Notes under the pieces: generated by a model
Told to the model about the DNA's origin: nothing
Database searches by the model: none
Seen by the model: the letters and a program-made list of their open reading frames with translations, nothing else
Position numbers and translations under genes: made by a program
NCBI GenBank assembly: GCA_945874225.1
Contig: CAMCFT010000010.1
Location: forward strand, 1 to 64,000
Direction: 5' to 3'
From: Flavobacterium psychrophilum
Lineage (GTDB): Bacteria > Bacteroidota > Bacteroidia > Flavobacteriales > Flavobacteriaceae
DNA: 64,000 nucleotides
Shown here: positions 1 through 7,065 of the stretch, in pieces
Numbering within the stretch: the stretch's first letter is position 1
Layout: every line of letters begins with the position of its first letter

Positions 1-188
1 TGGTTCAATAAATCGTTACCACTTTTGAACTCTGTTTTGATGATTAAAGCCATCGTTTTTACTTCAATCAAATCTTTCTCCATACTCTTGAAATCAGTGT
101 GTAATTGCTTGATAAAATAAGCCACAATCGAGAGTAACAAGGTGATTAACGTTCCAAAAAGTGTGGCGATGATGTTGATATTTTCCAT
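1..188 (-). CDS. Small membrane protein, 3' end outside the window
   Basis: The gene begins with ATG at 188 and runs off the left edge, so only the first 62 codons are visible. The N-terminus (ENINIIATLFGTLITLLLS) is a single hydrophobic helix of about 20 residues. A charged stretch that could form a coiled coil follows (KQLHTDFKSMEKDLIEVK). It lies 12 bp downstream of the DUF5675 gene on the same strand and is probably co-transcribed with it. The size and layout resemble small phage holin-like or spanin-like membrane proteins, but no family is recognised and that comparison is only inference. Confidence 0.6.
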   Translation of the reverse strand, partial: MENINIIATLFGTLITLLLSIVAYFIKQLHTDFKSMEKDLIEVKTMALIIKTEFKSGNDLLN

Positions 189-200
189 TTTTTGGCCTTT

Positions 201-653
201 TTAGAATTGAAAATTATTTTCAATAGTTATTACATTGTTTTCAACTTTTGCCAGTGCTACTAATTTTGGATAAATCATTTTGTAAGCTGCAACACTTTGA
301 GTAACTTGAAAATTGCCATCAACGAATTGGAAACCAAAACCACAAAGCGGACACCCGGCAGTTTCTTTGATAGTATTTCCGGTATGGATATAAACAAAGC
401 TGAAGTTTGGCAAACCAGTAATTTCAATCATTCCTTCGTGAAGCTTTCCAAATGCTTTTTTGTAATCCACATTTTTAGCTCCGTGAGTGTTCAACTTCAA
501 ACTAAAAACACCTTTTGGAATGGCAGTTTGAGAAGCTATTTTTACTTCTCTAATTTTATCCTCTAACAAATAGCATTGAAATATTCCGTTAATGTACAAC
601 TGGCTCAAAGTGCTTTCTTTGCCCTGGGCTACTCTTATTATTTTGCTTTCCAT
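201..653 (-). CDS. DUF5675 family protein
   Basis: A 150-residue protein starting at the Met of MESKIIRV. An in-frame Met nine codons upstream at 680 abuts a transcription terminator and is less likely. The body matches my recollection of DUF5675: an N-terminal strand region with YLLEDKIREVK, then IPKGVFSLKL and FVYIHTGNTIKETAGCPLCG. The His-Thr-Gly and Cys-x-x-Cys residues sit where this family has its conserved core. DUF5675 proteins occur in prophages and mobile cassettes of Bacteroidetes, and their biochemical activity is not established to my knowledge. Here the gene sits between a repeat-family protein (722-1525) and a small membrane protein, all on the minus strand, which looks like a conserved cassette. 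Confidence 0.75.
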   Translation of the reverse strand: MESKIIRVAQGKESTLSQLYINGIFQCYLLEDKIREVKIASQTAIPKGVFSLKLNTHGAKNVDYKKAFGKLHEGMIEITGLPNFSFVYIHTGNTIKETAGCPLCGFGFQFVDGNFQVTQSVAAYKMIYPKLVALAKVENNVITIENNFQF

Positions 654-680
654 AGTCTTGATAGATTTGAGATTAAACAA

Positions 681-709
681 AAAATCCCTCGTTTTTGGCG
701 AGGGATTTT
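681..709 (-). terminator. Intrinsic terminator after the 722-1525 gene
   Basis: A perfect 11-bp stem AAAATCCCTCG/CGAGGGATTTT with a 7-nt loop. It lies 12 bp after the stop of the minus-strand gene at 722-1525 and gives a T-run in that direction. Transcription of the DUF5675 gene would therefore depend on read-through or an internal promoter. Confidence 0.85.
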
Positions 710-721
710 CGGAAGGTTTTT

Positions 722-1525
722 CTAAAAAGCATCCTCAACTTTCAAGCAATTACCACTGGAGAACAAGTAGTAATTTGGTCCCACTTGTTGGTAGAACTCA
801 ATTCCGATACACTGCAAAACTGTGGTGTTTACCGTTGGAAGAACTCCACCTGGTAATGTTGCAGAAATTGTAGTGGCAGGAACTGGAGCGTACAAGTCCA
901 AAAAGTCACTGTATTGAATGTCACTTACCTCATTCAAAGCTGCATCCATTGGATCATAGCTGTTGGTGGTGGCGTTGTATTCAAAATCACTAACCACGGA
1001 AAGAGAACTAATCAAACGGAAATGTGTTGCTCCTGATGGAGCACTCACCAAATTCGCTGGATTAAACGCATCAACTACAAACTCTCCACTGGCTCTGTCA
1101 ACCGCGTGGGTTAAGGAGTAAGGAGCGTTGAAAATACCGTTGAAGGAAGAGTTTTTGTCAAACTCGAAACCTTTCAAGTAATTTCGTTGTGTAGAGATTT
1201 CAATTTTTCTGTAACCCCTAGCTTCAGTTTGGTCTTCCAAATTGATTTTCTTCATAATAGAAGTTAATCTTCCTGTTACTTGACTGTCCGCCATTTGTTT
1301 CATCACTTGAGATAAACCAGTACGAACCGATTTCCCGGCTTTGGCACTCGCGCCAAACTCGTTCATATTCTCACGAGTTCTTTCGAACTCTGGAGCTGAG
1401 AGTACTTGGTCACCAGTTGGACCACCAACCATTCCGGCAAAGTAGCCTTCTTGACCTTTAATTTTAAAATGTCGGATATCTCCAAGAGTTCCAACATACT
1501 TGATAACACCTTTCTGTCTTGCCAT
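722..1525 (-). CDS. Bacteroidetes repeat-family protein (MARQKG family), unknown function
   Basis: A 267-residue protein starting at MARQKGVIKYVGTLGDI. The earlier in-frame Met at 1573 adds an AT-rich, non-family extension. I recognise the layout from multi-copy Bacteroidetes proteins: a basic N-terminus (MARQKG...GDIRHFK), a central TRENMNEFGASAKAGK motif, a middle strand-rich part, and a C-terminus with IEFYQQVG followed by a short tail. No function is known to me. The protein is soluble, without a signal peptide or transmembrane helix. It heads the cassette with DUF5675 and a small membrane protein and is followed by a strong terminator. A second, truncated copy of the same C-terminus lies at 5914-6066, so the family has been duplicated or moved within this region. 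Confidence 0.75.
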   Translation of the reverse strand: MARQKGVIKYVGTLGDIRHFKIKGQEGYFAGMVGGPTGDQVLSAPEFERTRENMNEFGASAKAGKSVRTGLSQVMKQMADSQVTGRLTSIMKKINLEDQTEARGYRKIEISTQRNYLKGFEFDKNSSFNGIFNAPYSLTHAVDRASGEFVVDAFNPANLVSAPSGATHFRLISSLSVVSDFEYNATTNSYDPMDAALNEVSDIQYSDFLDLYAPVPATTISATLPGGVLPTVNTTVLQCIGIEFYQQVGPNYYLFSSGNCLKVEDAF

Positions 1526-1622
1526 TTTTTTAAGTTTTAATGGATTAATAATTAGATTAAATTCATAAGACAAATTTCAATGATTATCTTTGATTATCAA
1601 TAACTTAAAATACTGTAAATCA

Positions 1623-2114
1623 ATGCAATACAACGCAAAAGCACCGTACATAGTGGAAACCCATTGGCAAATTGAAGAAGTGCTTGATGGAGATAGCATA
1701 ATCATTTGCCATCGTTTCACTCAAATGAAAAAAGAAATCCGACTTTATGGCTTGGATGCACCAGAAGTAAAACTAAATAGGAAGATGAAAGAGGACGAAG
1801 AGAAAAGCAGTTTACCAGCCCAATTATTGCTCCAATTTGGTTTGCAATCCTTGCACTTCGTTTTGTCGGTTGCACCGCCCAAAACGGTTGTAACTATTAT
1901 TACGGAACAGGAGAACTATTACGACTACTGGAACAGGCAATTAGGGTATGTAATTTTGCCTAGTGGATTATGTTTAAATGAATTACTTTTACAAAATGGG
2001 TATGCTAAAGCAACCCAACAATATTATTGTGGTAAGCTAGCAGAATATCAAGCAATGAACCGCCAAGCGCAGCTTAATAATATTGGGATCTATAGTCAAA
2101 TAAAAGTATTCTGA
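1623..2114 (+). CDS. Thermonuclease (staphylococcal nuclease-like) family protein
   Basis: A 163-residue SNase-fold nuclease. Numbered from the ATG at 1623, it keeps the family's acidic metal ligands and catalytic arginines: D24 in VLDGDSI, R40 and D45/E48 in IRLYGLDAPE, and R105 in DYWNRQLGY. These match Asp21, Arg35, Asp40/Glu43 and Arg87 of the staphylococcal enzyme. The C-terminal part (LCLNELLLQNGYAKA) also follows the family. No signal peptide is visible, so it may act in the cytoplasm, unlike the secreted enzyme. Expected activity is Ca-dependent cleavage of DNA and RNA. The upstream in-frame ATG at 1590 is possible but adds residues that look untranslated. It is divergent from the cassette at 1-1525. 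Confidence 0.8.
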   Translation: MQYNAKAPYIVETHWQIEEVLDGDSIIICHRFTQMKKEIRLYGLDAPEVKLNRKMKEDEEKSSLPAQLLLQFGLQSLHFVLSVAPPKTVVTIITEQENYYDYWNRQLGYVILPSGLCLNELLLQNGYAKATQQYYCGKLAEYQAMNRQAQLNNIGIYSQIKVF

Positions 2115-2264
2115 TTTGTTGTACTTATGTTGTACTAGAGGGTTTTAAAAATTAGAGAGTATCAATAAATACAACTACTTACAGGCGTTAAGAAGATATA
2201 TACAAGTTAGCAGCAACTATAAAGAAACCACGTTGACAAAATAACATAACAAAAACAAAGACAT

Positions 2265-2537
2265 ATGGACAATATAATACCAGAAGCTGAAAAACAAAAA
2301 ATTATCAAAAAACTGCAAGAGAAAGGTGTTAAAATTCACTGCCCTATGTGCGGACACAACAATTTCATAATTGCAGACGGCTACTTCAATAATTCAATGC
2401 AATCAGGTTTTGGTGGCGGACTTGTACTCGGTGGTCCGTCCATTCCGACAATTGGAATTGTTTGTGGAAATTGTGGTTTTATAAGTCAACACGCTTTGGG
2501 AGTGTTAGGACTCTTAACTCAAAATGATAAAAAATGA
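2265..2537 (+). CDS. Small zinc-ribbon protein
   Basis: A 90-residue protein with two knuckles, CPMCGHN near residue 28 and CGNCGF near residue 68, that together form a likely four-cysteine zinc ribbon. The linker is unusually rich in glycine (SGFGGGLVLGGPS). No catalytic domain is visible. It overlaps the next gene by 4 nt (ATGA), so the two are translationally coupled, and it opens an operon that ends with a ClpP-like protease. A role as adaptor or nucleic-acid/protein-binding subunit is inference. No specific family is recognised. Confidence 0.7.
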   Translation: MDNIIPEAEKQKIIKKLQEKGVKIHCPMCGHNNFIIADGYFNNSMQSGFGGGLVLGGPSIPTIGIVCGNCGFISQHALGVLGLLTQNDKK

Positions 2538-2926
2538 GCGAGAACGGAAACATAAATCTTGACGAAGATTTAACTAGTCAAATGACCGTTCACAAGAATC
2601 TTACCCAAGAGATTATTGTAACGAATACAGACAAGGTTAAGTTAATTCTTAACGACCATCATAAAATAATTAAGAAAAAAATTGAATGGGTAAATCCTGT
2701 TGGTATTTTCCTATCAGTTTTGACTACACTTTTAACTGCTAAGTTTGACGAAATAAAATTTGGAATCAGTCCACAAATTTGGCAATCAATATTTATAGTT
2801 TCTTGTTTTGCATCATTCGCATGGAGTGTAATTTTAATAATAAATGCAATACGCTATTATAACACAGGAACTGTAGACCAATGCATAGAAAAATTGAAAA
2901 TAAATAATAATCAACCCCCATCCTAA
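2534..2926 (+). CDS. Two-helix membrane protein of unknown function
   Basis: A 130-residue protein overlapping the zinc-ribbon gene by 4 nt. The first 55 residues are polar and probably cytoplasmic. Hydrophobic helices then lie at about residues 56-72 (VGIFLSVLTTLLTA) and 84-104 (IFIVSCFASFAWSVILII), with a short charged tail ending the protein. It would sit in the inner membrane as a hairpin with both ends in the cytoplasm. I do not recognise a family. Its position between a zinc ribbon and a ClpP-like protease, with a 31-bp gap to the latter, suggests the three products work together. Confidence 0.7.
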   Translation: MSENGNINLDEDLTSQMTVHKNLTQEIIVTNTDKVKLILNDHHKIIKKKIEWVNPVGIFLSVLTTLLTAKFDEIKFGISPQIWQSIFIVSCFASFAWSVILIINAIRYYNTGTVDQCIEKLKINNNQPPS

Positions 2927-2957
2927 AATTTTAACAAACATTAATATTTATTAAGTT

Positions 2958-3521
2958 ATGGAAAATCAAAAAACAGTATACATAAACTTCTTTGATGGAA
3001 TTGACCCCACAAAAGTGAATAAGTTTATACAATTCACAACAGAAGTGATTAAACAGCATTCTCCAACTGAATTATATTTTTTCATTGCTTCAAACGGAGG
3101 AGATGTTGATTCAGGTTTTGTGCTTTACAATTTTTTAATTTCTTTACAAAGCAAGTTAACAGTAACAATGCACAACACTGGGACAATTGATTCTATTGCC
3201 AATGTAATTTTTGTTGGCGGACAAAATAGATTTGCAGCCCCAAATGCTTCGTTTCTGTTTCACGGGGTTTCAATGAATTTGCAAGGTGGTTGTAGTAGAA
3301 CAATTTTAAAAGAGTCGCTAAGCAGACTCGAAGGAATGGAAAATAGAATCGCACATACCGTAAGTAAACATTCAAAATTAACAGAAGCTGAGCTAACAAA
3401 TCTATTTCTACAAGGCGAAGGTAAAGACGTAAAATTTGCTTTAGATAAAGAAATAATTCAAGAAATAAAAATACCTTCTGTACCTCAAGGGGAAATTCAT
3501 CTTGCAATGACTTTCATATAA
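2958..3521 (+). CDS. ClpP-like serine protease (orphan, accessory)
   Basis: A 187-residue protein of the ClpP/crotonase-like fold. Visible are the substrate-groove segment IASNGGDVDSG (residues 43-53), the nucleophile elbow GTIDSIAN with Ser79, and FLFHG with His102, spaced as in ClpP (Ser97/His122). A clear third catalytic Asp cannot be assigned by eye. There is no signal peptide. The housekeeping ClpP normally sits beside clpX, whereas this copy is in an accessory operon with a zinc ribbon and a membrane protein and no AAA+ ATPase nearby. It resembles the short ClpP-like proteases of phages and mobile regions. Peptidase activity is likely, but substrate and partner are unknown. Confidence 0.8.
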   Translation: MENQKTVYINFFDGIDPTKVNKFIQFTTEVIKQHSPTELYFFIASNGGDVDSGFVLYNFLISLQSKLTVTMHNTGTIDSIANVIFVGGQNRFAAPNASFLFHGVSMNLQGGCSRTILKESLSRLEGMENRIAHTVSKHSKLTEAELTNLFLQGEGKDVKFALDKEIIQEIKIPSVPQGEIHLAMTFI

Positions 3522-3563
3522 CAAGTGTGACGACATCAATAACTGATAAAAGAATAATGGCAT

Positions 3564-3592
3564 CAGCTAACAGCGGTTTGGCTCAATAGCTG
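3564..3592 (+). repeat. Cassette-like 3' tail (GCTAACAGCGGT type)
   Basis: About 45 bp after the ClpP-like gene lies CAGCTAACAGCGGTTTGGC, ending in TAGCTG so that CAGCTA/TAGCTG pair as outer arms. A related tail, GCTAACATCGGTAAGGC, overlaps the stop codon of the methyltransferase gene at 54886. The sequence resembles imperfect dyads found after accessory genes, but its function is unknown. Confidence 0.45.
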
Positions 3593-3696
3593 ATTTAGTT
3601 TTTCTTTGCAGGAAATTATTCAACAGGAAATTTACTCATCTTTACAACAAAGAGGTAAATTTCTGCGCTGCAATGCGTTACAAATATCATAGCGGT

Positions 3697-3775
3697 GAGA
3701 TTGACAGATTGCCGCGTCGTTCCTCCTCGCAATGACGGGTCGTGGCGCTGCACTGCGTTTCGCTCGCAATGACGT
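3697..3775. repeat. REP-like palindromic repeat, CGTTCCTCCTCGCAATGACG family
   Basis: Contains GATTGCCGCGTCGTTCC, TCCTCGCAATGACGG and a second half, GCGTTTCGCTCGCAATGACG. The same layout recurs at 5385-5482 and 5791-5853, and a reduced inverted pair lies at 51357-51424. Confidence 0.8.
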
Positions 3776-3881
3776 GCGATCTGCTATACACCTCCTCTCT
3801 CTTTACAAAACAAATCTTCACAATGTGGAAAGCCGTAAGAAACTTTGTTTTTTATGGTTTAGCTTTGAAGTCTCACTGTAA

Positions 3882-3902
3882 AGAGGACCATGGATTGGTC
3901 CT
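3882..3902. other. Perfect 8-bp hairpin
   Basis: GAGGACCA and TGGTCCTC form a perfect stem with a 5-nt loop about 140 bp upstream of the DUF2130 gene. No T-run follows, so it is not a standard terminator. Its role is unknown. Confidence 0.5.
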
Positions 3903-4039
3903 CCAGCCTCTTCCCTATATATTATTTGAATAGGTTCTTTTGTTAAAAAAGAATAGCTTTACCCAGTGGGTTATTTGCGAAGTATATTTTTTTAAAATTA
4001 GCCAGACGCTTATCCATAACACCTAAACCCTTGCATACT

Positions 4040-5314
4040 ATGAACGAAATTATTTGCCCCAATTGTAAAAAAGCATTTAAAATAGATGAGGCTGGTTTTG
4101 CCGATATTCTCAAACAAGTGCGAGATCATCAATTTGAAGAAGAATTGCAGAATCGATTGAACCTTGCCGAAAAAGAAAAGGAAAATGCCGTTAAACTAGC
4201 AGAAGCCCATCTTAAAAATTCGTTACAAGCTGAACTTGCCAACAAGGATAAGGAACTCATACAACTGAAAGCCAACAGCGAACTCAAATTATCAGAACAA
4301 CTTGCATTGAAAGAAAGTTTACTAACTGCAATGGAAGCAAAACTTGAAAATGCCGAGATTCAAAAGAAACTTTCTGTAACTGAAGCCATCCAAAAAATAG
4401 AAAAAGAAAGAGACGACTTAGTAAATAACATTAAACTTAAAGAATCAGAAAAACAATTATTAGAAAAATCTTTGAGCGAGAAGCATACCGCCGAACTAAA
4501 GGCAAAAGATGACATCATTAAGTATAAAGATGATGAAATAGCACTTCGAAAGGATATGAAGCTCAAACTTTCGACCAAAATGCTTGGTGAAACACTGGAA
4601 CAACATTGTGAAATAGAATTTAATAAACTTCGTTCATCAGCATTTCAAACGGCCTATTTTGAAAAAGACAATGATTCGAAATCAGGAAGCAAAGGAGACT
4701 TTATTTTCAAAGAATCTGATGCTTTAGGAAATGAAATCATTTCTATAATGTTTGAAATGAAAAATGAGGGTGACGAAACTTCCACAAAAAAGAGAAATGA
4801 AGACTTTTTTAGAGAATTAGACAAAGACAGGACGGAAAAAAAGTGTGAATATGCCGTACTTGTCACGCTATTGGAAGCTGACAGCGAACTATATAACACA
4901 GGTATTATCGATGTTTCACACAAACATGAAAAAATGTATGTAATACGGCCTCAATTTTTTATTCCAATTATTACGCTTTTAAGAAATGCCGCCATGAATT
5001 CAATGAAGGCTAAAGCTGAACTGGCCATTGTAAAAAGTCAAAATGTTGACATAACCAATTTCGAAGAAAACATAAACGCATTTAAAGTAGGATTTGCCAA
5101 AAACTATGACTTGGCCAGTAGGCAGTTTAAAACGGCAATTGATGAAATAGACAAGACAATGGACCACCTTCAAAAGACAAAAGATGCTCTCCTATCGTCC
5201 GTCAACAATCTGCGATTAGCCAACAATAAAGCAGAAGATTTAACCATCAAAAAATTGACACGAGAGAATCCTACCATGACAACAAAATTTGAAGAATTGA
5301 ATAAAAAAATCTGA
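4040..5314 (+). CDS. DUF2130 domain-containing coiled-coil protein
   Basis: A 424-residue protein taken from the ATG at 4040. A TTG at 4031 is a weaker alternative. The N-terminus carries ICPNCKKAFKIDE, a one-sided zinc-knuckle-like motif. Residues of about 30-190 form a long charged coiled coil. The C-terminal half holds the DUF2130 core, with NKLRSSAF, SGSKGDFIF and FEMKNEGDETSTKKRNEDFF. The E-x-K arrangement in FEMKNE and the upstream GDFIF resemble a PD-(D/E)XK nuclease core, which has been suggested for this family. Function is not established. The gene stands alone among repeats and gene debris, consistent with an accessory locus. Confidence 0.8.
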   Translation: MNEIICPNCKKAFKIDEAGFADILKQVRDHQFEEELQNRLNLAEKEKENAVKLAEAHLKNSLQAELANKDKELIQLKANSELKLSEQLALKESLLTAMEAKLENAEIQKKLSVTEAIQKIEKERDDLVNNIKLKESEKQLLEKSLSEKHTAELKAKDDIIKYKDDEIALRKDMKLKLSTKMLGETLEQHCEIEFNKLRSSAFQTAYFEKDNDSKSGSKGDFIFKESDALGNEIISIMFEMKNEGDETSTKKRNEDFFRELDKDRTEKKCEYAVLVTLLEADSELYNTGIIDVSHKHEKMYVIRPQFFIPIITLLRNAAMNSMKAKAELAIVKSQNVDITNFEENINAFKVGFAKNYDLASRQFKTAIDEIDKTMDHLQKTKDALLSSVNNLRLANNKAEDLTIKKLTRENPTMTTKFEELNKKI

Positions 5315-5384
5315 AAAAAGAAAGCGGGTGCATAATCACCGTTTCCTTCGGCAGTCGGCTTCGCCTCGTGTGGTAATATTGCAA

Positions 5385-5482
5385 GTTGGGAACCACCGGG
5401 GTTGGGACAAGAGGTTGCCGCGTCGTTCCTCCTCGCAACGACGGTTTGCTTCGCTACACTAGGTTTCGCTCGCAATGACAAT
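5385..5482. repeat. REP-like repeat, left flank of the GIY-YIG gene
   Basis: Starts with TTGGGAACCACCGGGGTTGG and continues through GGTTGCCGCGTCGTTCC to a second half, TTTCGCTCGCAATGAC. The first 57 bp recur as a direct repeat right after the GIY-YIG stop codon. It belongs to the same family as 3697-3775. Confidence 0.8.
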
Positions 5483-5491
5483 TAAATTTAA

Positions 5492-5791
5492 ATGAAAACA
5501 GGATTCGTATATATAATTACCAACAAGAACAACACGACGCTTTATGTGGGTGTTACTTCTTATTTGGCTGAACGGATACTGGAGCATGTTGAGAAGCGCC
5601 ATCAAGGTTCGTTTTCGGCGCGGTATAATTTGAACAAATTGGTTTATTATGAACAGTTCCAGATGATAGGTGATGCCATTGGGAGAGAAAAACAATTGAA
5701 AGCGGGTTCGAGGGCGAAGAAAGTTGCTTTAATCAATGCTTTGAATCCGGAATGGAGGAATTTATTGGAGGAATTTGTTGGAGGGGATTAG
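5492..5791 (+). CDS. GIY-YIG nuclease family protein
   Basis: A 99-residue single-domain GIY-YIG protein. The signature strands are GFVYIITNKN and TTLYVGVTS, followed by the conserved arginine in LAERILEH, KLVYYEQF and REKQLKAGSRAKK. The length is normal for the UvrC-like stand-alone clade that is highly multiplied in Bacteroidetes. The domain usually cleaves DNA using Mg, but substrates of this clade are not established. The gene lies between two near-identical direct REP-like repeats, beginning 10 bp after one and ending where the next starts. This makes a repeat-nuclease-repeat unit. Confidence 0.85.
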   Translation: MKTGFVYIITNKNNTTLYVGVTSYLAERILEHVEKRHQGSFSARYNLNKLVYYEQFQMIGDAIGREKQLKAGSRAKKVALINALNPEWRNLLEEFVGGD

Positions 5792-5853
5792 TGGTTGGGA
5801 ACCGCTAGGGTGAGGACAACAGATTGCCGCGTCGTTCCTCCTCGCAATGACAC
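5791..5853. repeat. REP-like repeat, right flank of the GIY-YIG gene
   Basis: Starts at the stop codon of the nuclease with GTGGTTGGGAACCGC and continues to GATTGCCGCGTCGTTCC and TCGCAATGACAC. It is a direct repeat of 5385-5443 with a few substitutions and lacks the second half present in the left copy. Confidence 0.8.
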
Positions 5854-5858
5854 ATAAA

Positions 5859-5892
5859 AAAACCCTGCTGACAGCACTATCAGCAGGGTTTT
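5859..5892 (-). terminator. Intrinsic terminator behind the MARQKG-family remnant
   Basis: A perfect 13-bp stem AAAACCCTGCTGA/TCAGCAGGGTTTT with an 8-nt loop, just downstream of the minus-strand stop at 5914. The intact family member at 722-1525 is followed by an analogous hairpin. Confidence 0.85.
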
Positions 5893-5913
5893 GCATTCTA
5901 ACAAACAACTCCT

Positions 5914-6066
5914 TTAGCTTATTTCGAACAGGTTGAGAACGTTGTATGACCCATTGTTGAGGGTATATTGTACAGCGTTTACCTCCTGGAAGAACTCGAT
6001 GAGCAGGAAGTACATTTGTGTTCCTGTTCCCACCGGCACGGCAGCCGGAGTCAGTACCGGTGAGAC
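5914..6066 (-). pseudogene. C-terminal remnant of a MARQKG-family protein
   Basis: Reading the minus strand, about 50 codons end at the stop at 5914-5916 and include QMYFLLIEFFQEVNAVQYTL and NNGSYNVLNLFEIS. This corresponds to the C-terminus IGIEFYQQVG of the intact protein at 722-1525. The G+C-rich codon use differs from the surroundings. Nothing family-like continues upstream of about 6066, where sequence coding on the other strand begins, so the gene is truncated by a rearrangement. The terminator behind it is intact. Confidence 0.7.
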
Positions 6067-6068
6067 GA

Positions 6069-6187
6069 TTCTTAATTTGACAGATAGCGAAAGAGAACTT
6101 TACAATCTCCTTAAAATAAACAACTGGAGACTTGAACAAGAGAAAATACCATTTGACTACGTTAATCAACTCTTTGACAAAGATTAA
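6069..6187 (+). pseudogene. C-terminal fragment of an unidentified protein
   Basis: The plus-strand frame from about 6069 to the stop at 6187 reads like real protein (LTDSERELYNLLKINN, then IPFDYVNQLFDKD). Upstream of about 6066 the same frame runs antisense through the MARQKG-family remnant and is not protein-like. The fragment therefore begins at the junction and has lost its N-terminus. The family is not recognised. Confidence 0.45.
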
Positions 6188-6201
6188 AAAATTAAAAGTC
6201 T

Positions 6202-6816
6202 ATGAATATCACAACCGAAATACTAGAGCCTGATTCATTTTACCATATTTACAATCGTGGAATTAACAGCTGTAAAATATTTGACTCCTAAGAAAACTAT
6301 TTATTTTTTTTAGATAAATATTCAAAATATATGAATGGCGTTGCAGAAGTTTATGCTTATTGCTTGATGCCGAATTATTTTCATTTTTTGGTAAAAATAA
6401 AATCTGAAAGTGAGATAAAATCCTTTGTCAAAGTTCAAAAATTTGATAAAACTATAGCAGGGAAAGGACTTCACTCTCTTGATTCAATTATAAGCAAACA
6501 AATGGGCAAATTTATCAGTAGCTATACTCAAGCTTATAATAAAGTGACCAATAGACACGGCGCTTTAATGGAATCCCCTTTTAAAAGAAAACGAATTAAT
6601 TCAGAAGAATATTTAAAAAACTTAATTGTTTATATTCATCTTAATCCTTTAGATATAGGGATAAATTTTAAAGATTATACGTTTTCTTCCTATAAAAAAG
6701 TACTATCAGACGCAAAAACTAATTTAAAACGTTAAGAAATAATAACACTTTTTGATGACATTGAAAACTTGATTTATTGTCATAATAATCCGCCTAAACT
6801 TGATTTTGAGTTTTGA
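6202..6816 (+). pseudogene. REP-associated tyrosine transposase (IS200-like), inactivated
   Basis: The frame from the ATG at 6202 encodes a typical RAYT: FYHIYNRGIN, YAYCLMPNYFHFLVK, SPFKRKRI, LKNLIVYIHLNP and a tail resembling the family end. It is interrupted by in-frame TAA codons at 6289-6291 and 6733-6735, and the natural stop would be the TGA at 6814. The HUH metal-binding motif, normally HxH in PNHFHLL, reads YFH here, so a metal ligand is also lost. These enzymes cut and join REP-type hairpins as single-stranded DNA. The repeats directly downstream (6828-6900) are likely its former substrates. Confidence 0.85.
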
Positions 6817-6827
6817 TAAAAACACCT

Positions 6828-6935
6828 TTGTCAAAGTTTTGAGTTTTGGTTAAAACACCTTTGTCAAAGTTTTGAACTTTAACAAAGGTTAAAGTCTGAA
6901 AGAAAAACATCTTTGTCAAAATTTAAAACTTTGGA
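6828..6935. repeat. Hairpin repeats of the CTTTGTCAAAG family
   Basis: Three degenerate units of ACCTTTGTCAAAGTTTTGA, one followed by the complementary arm CTTTAACAAAGGT, lie straight after the RAYT pseudogene. The same family occurs inside the restriction gene (13693-13721) and as a tandem array behind it (14613-14750). Confidence 0.8.
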
Positions 6936-7065
6936 CAACGATAATTTAAAATTTATAATTCAAGCGATCTGACTTAATTTCTATATTTTTTGTAGCTGCA
7001 TAAATTCAGAAGTGGATTGACAATCCTAAAGAAATTATGCTGTTAAAAATTTTGAAAAATTTTAC

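Larger units (their letters stand above)
3522..4039. other. Non-coding stretch with cassette-like tail, REP-like repeat and hairpins
   Basis: No credible gene lies here. In order it holds a cassette-like tail (3564-3592), an imperfect inverted repeat at about 3618-3664 (GGAAATTTAC and GTAAATTTC arms), a REP-like palindromic repeat (about 3697-3775), and a hairpin at about 3882-3902. A short open frame at 3742-3933 is only repeat sequence. Confidence 0.7.

Noticed and set aside
3742..3933. A 63-residue frame.
   Set aside because: It begins inside a REP-like repeat and has no protein-like composition.
5762..6169. A 135-residue minus-strand frame covering the MARQKG-family remnant.
   Set aside because: It reads the remnant in the wrong frame and extends across the junction and repeats.
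6202..6816. Stop-codon recoding (TAA read as Glu) in the transposase.
   Set aside because: All other genes in the window use TAA as a normal stop, and the HUH motif is also damaged, so decay is the simpler reading.
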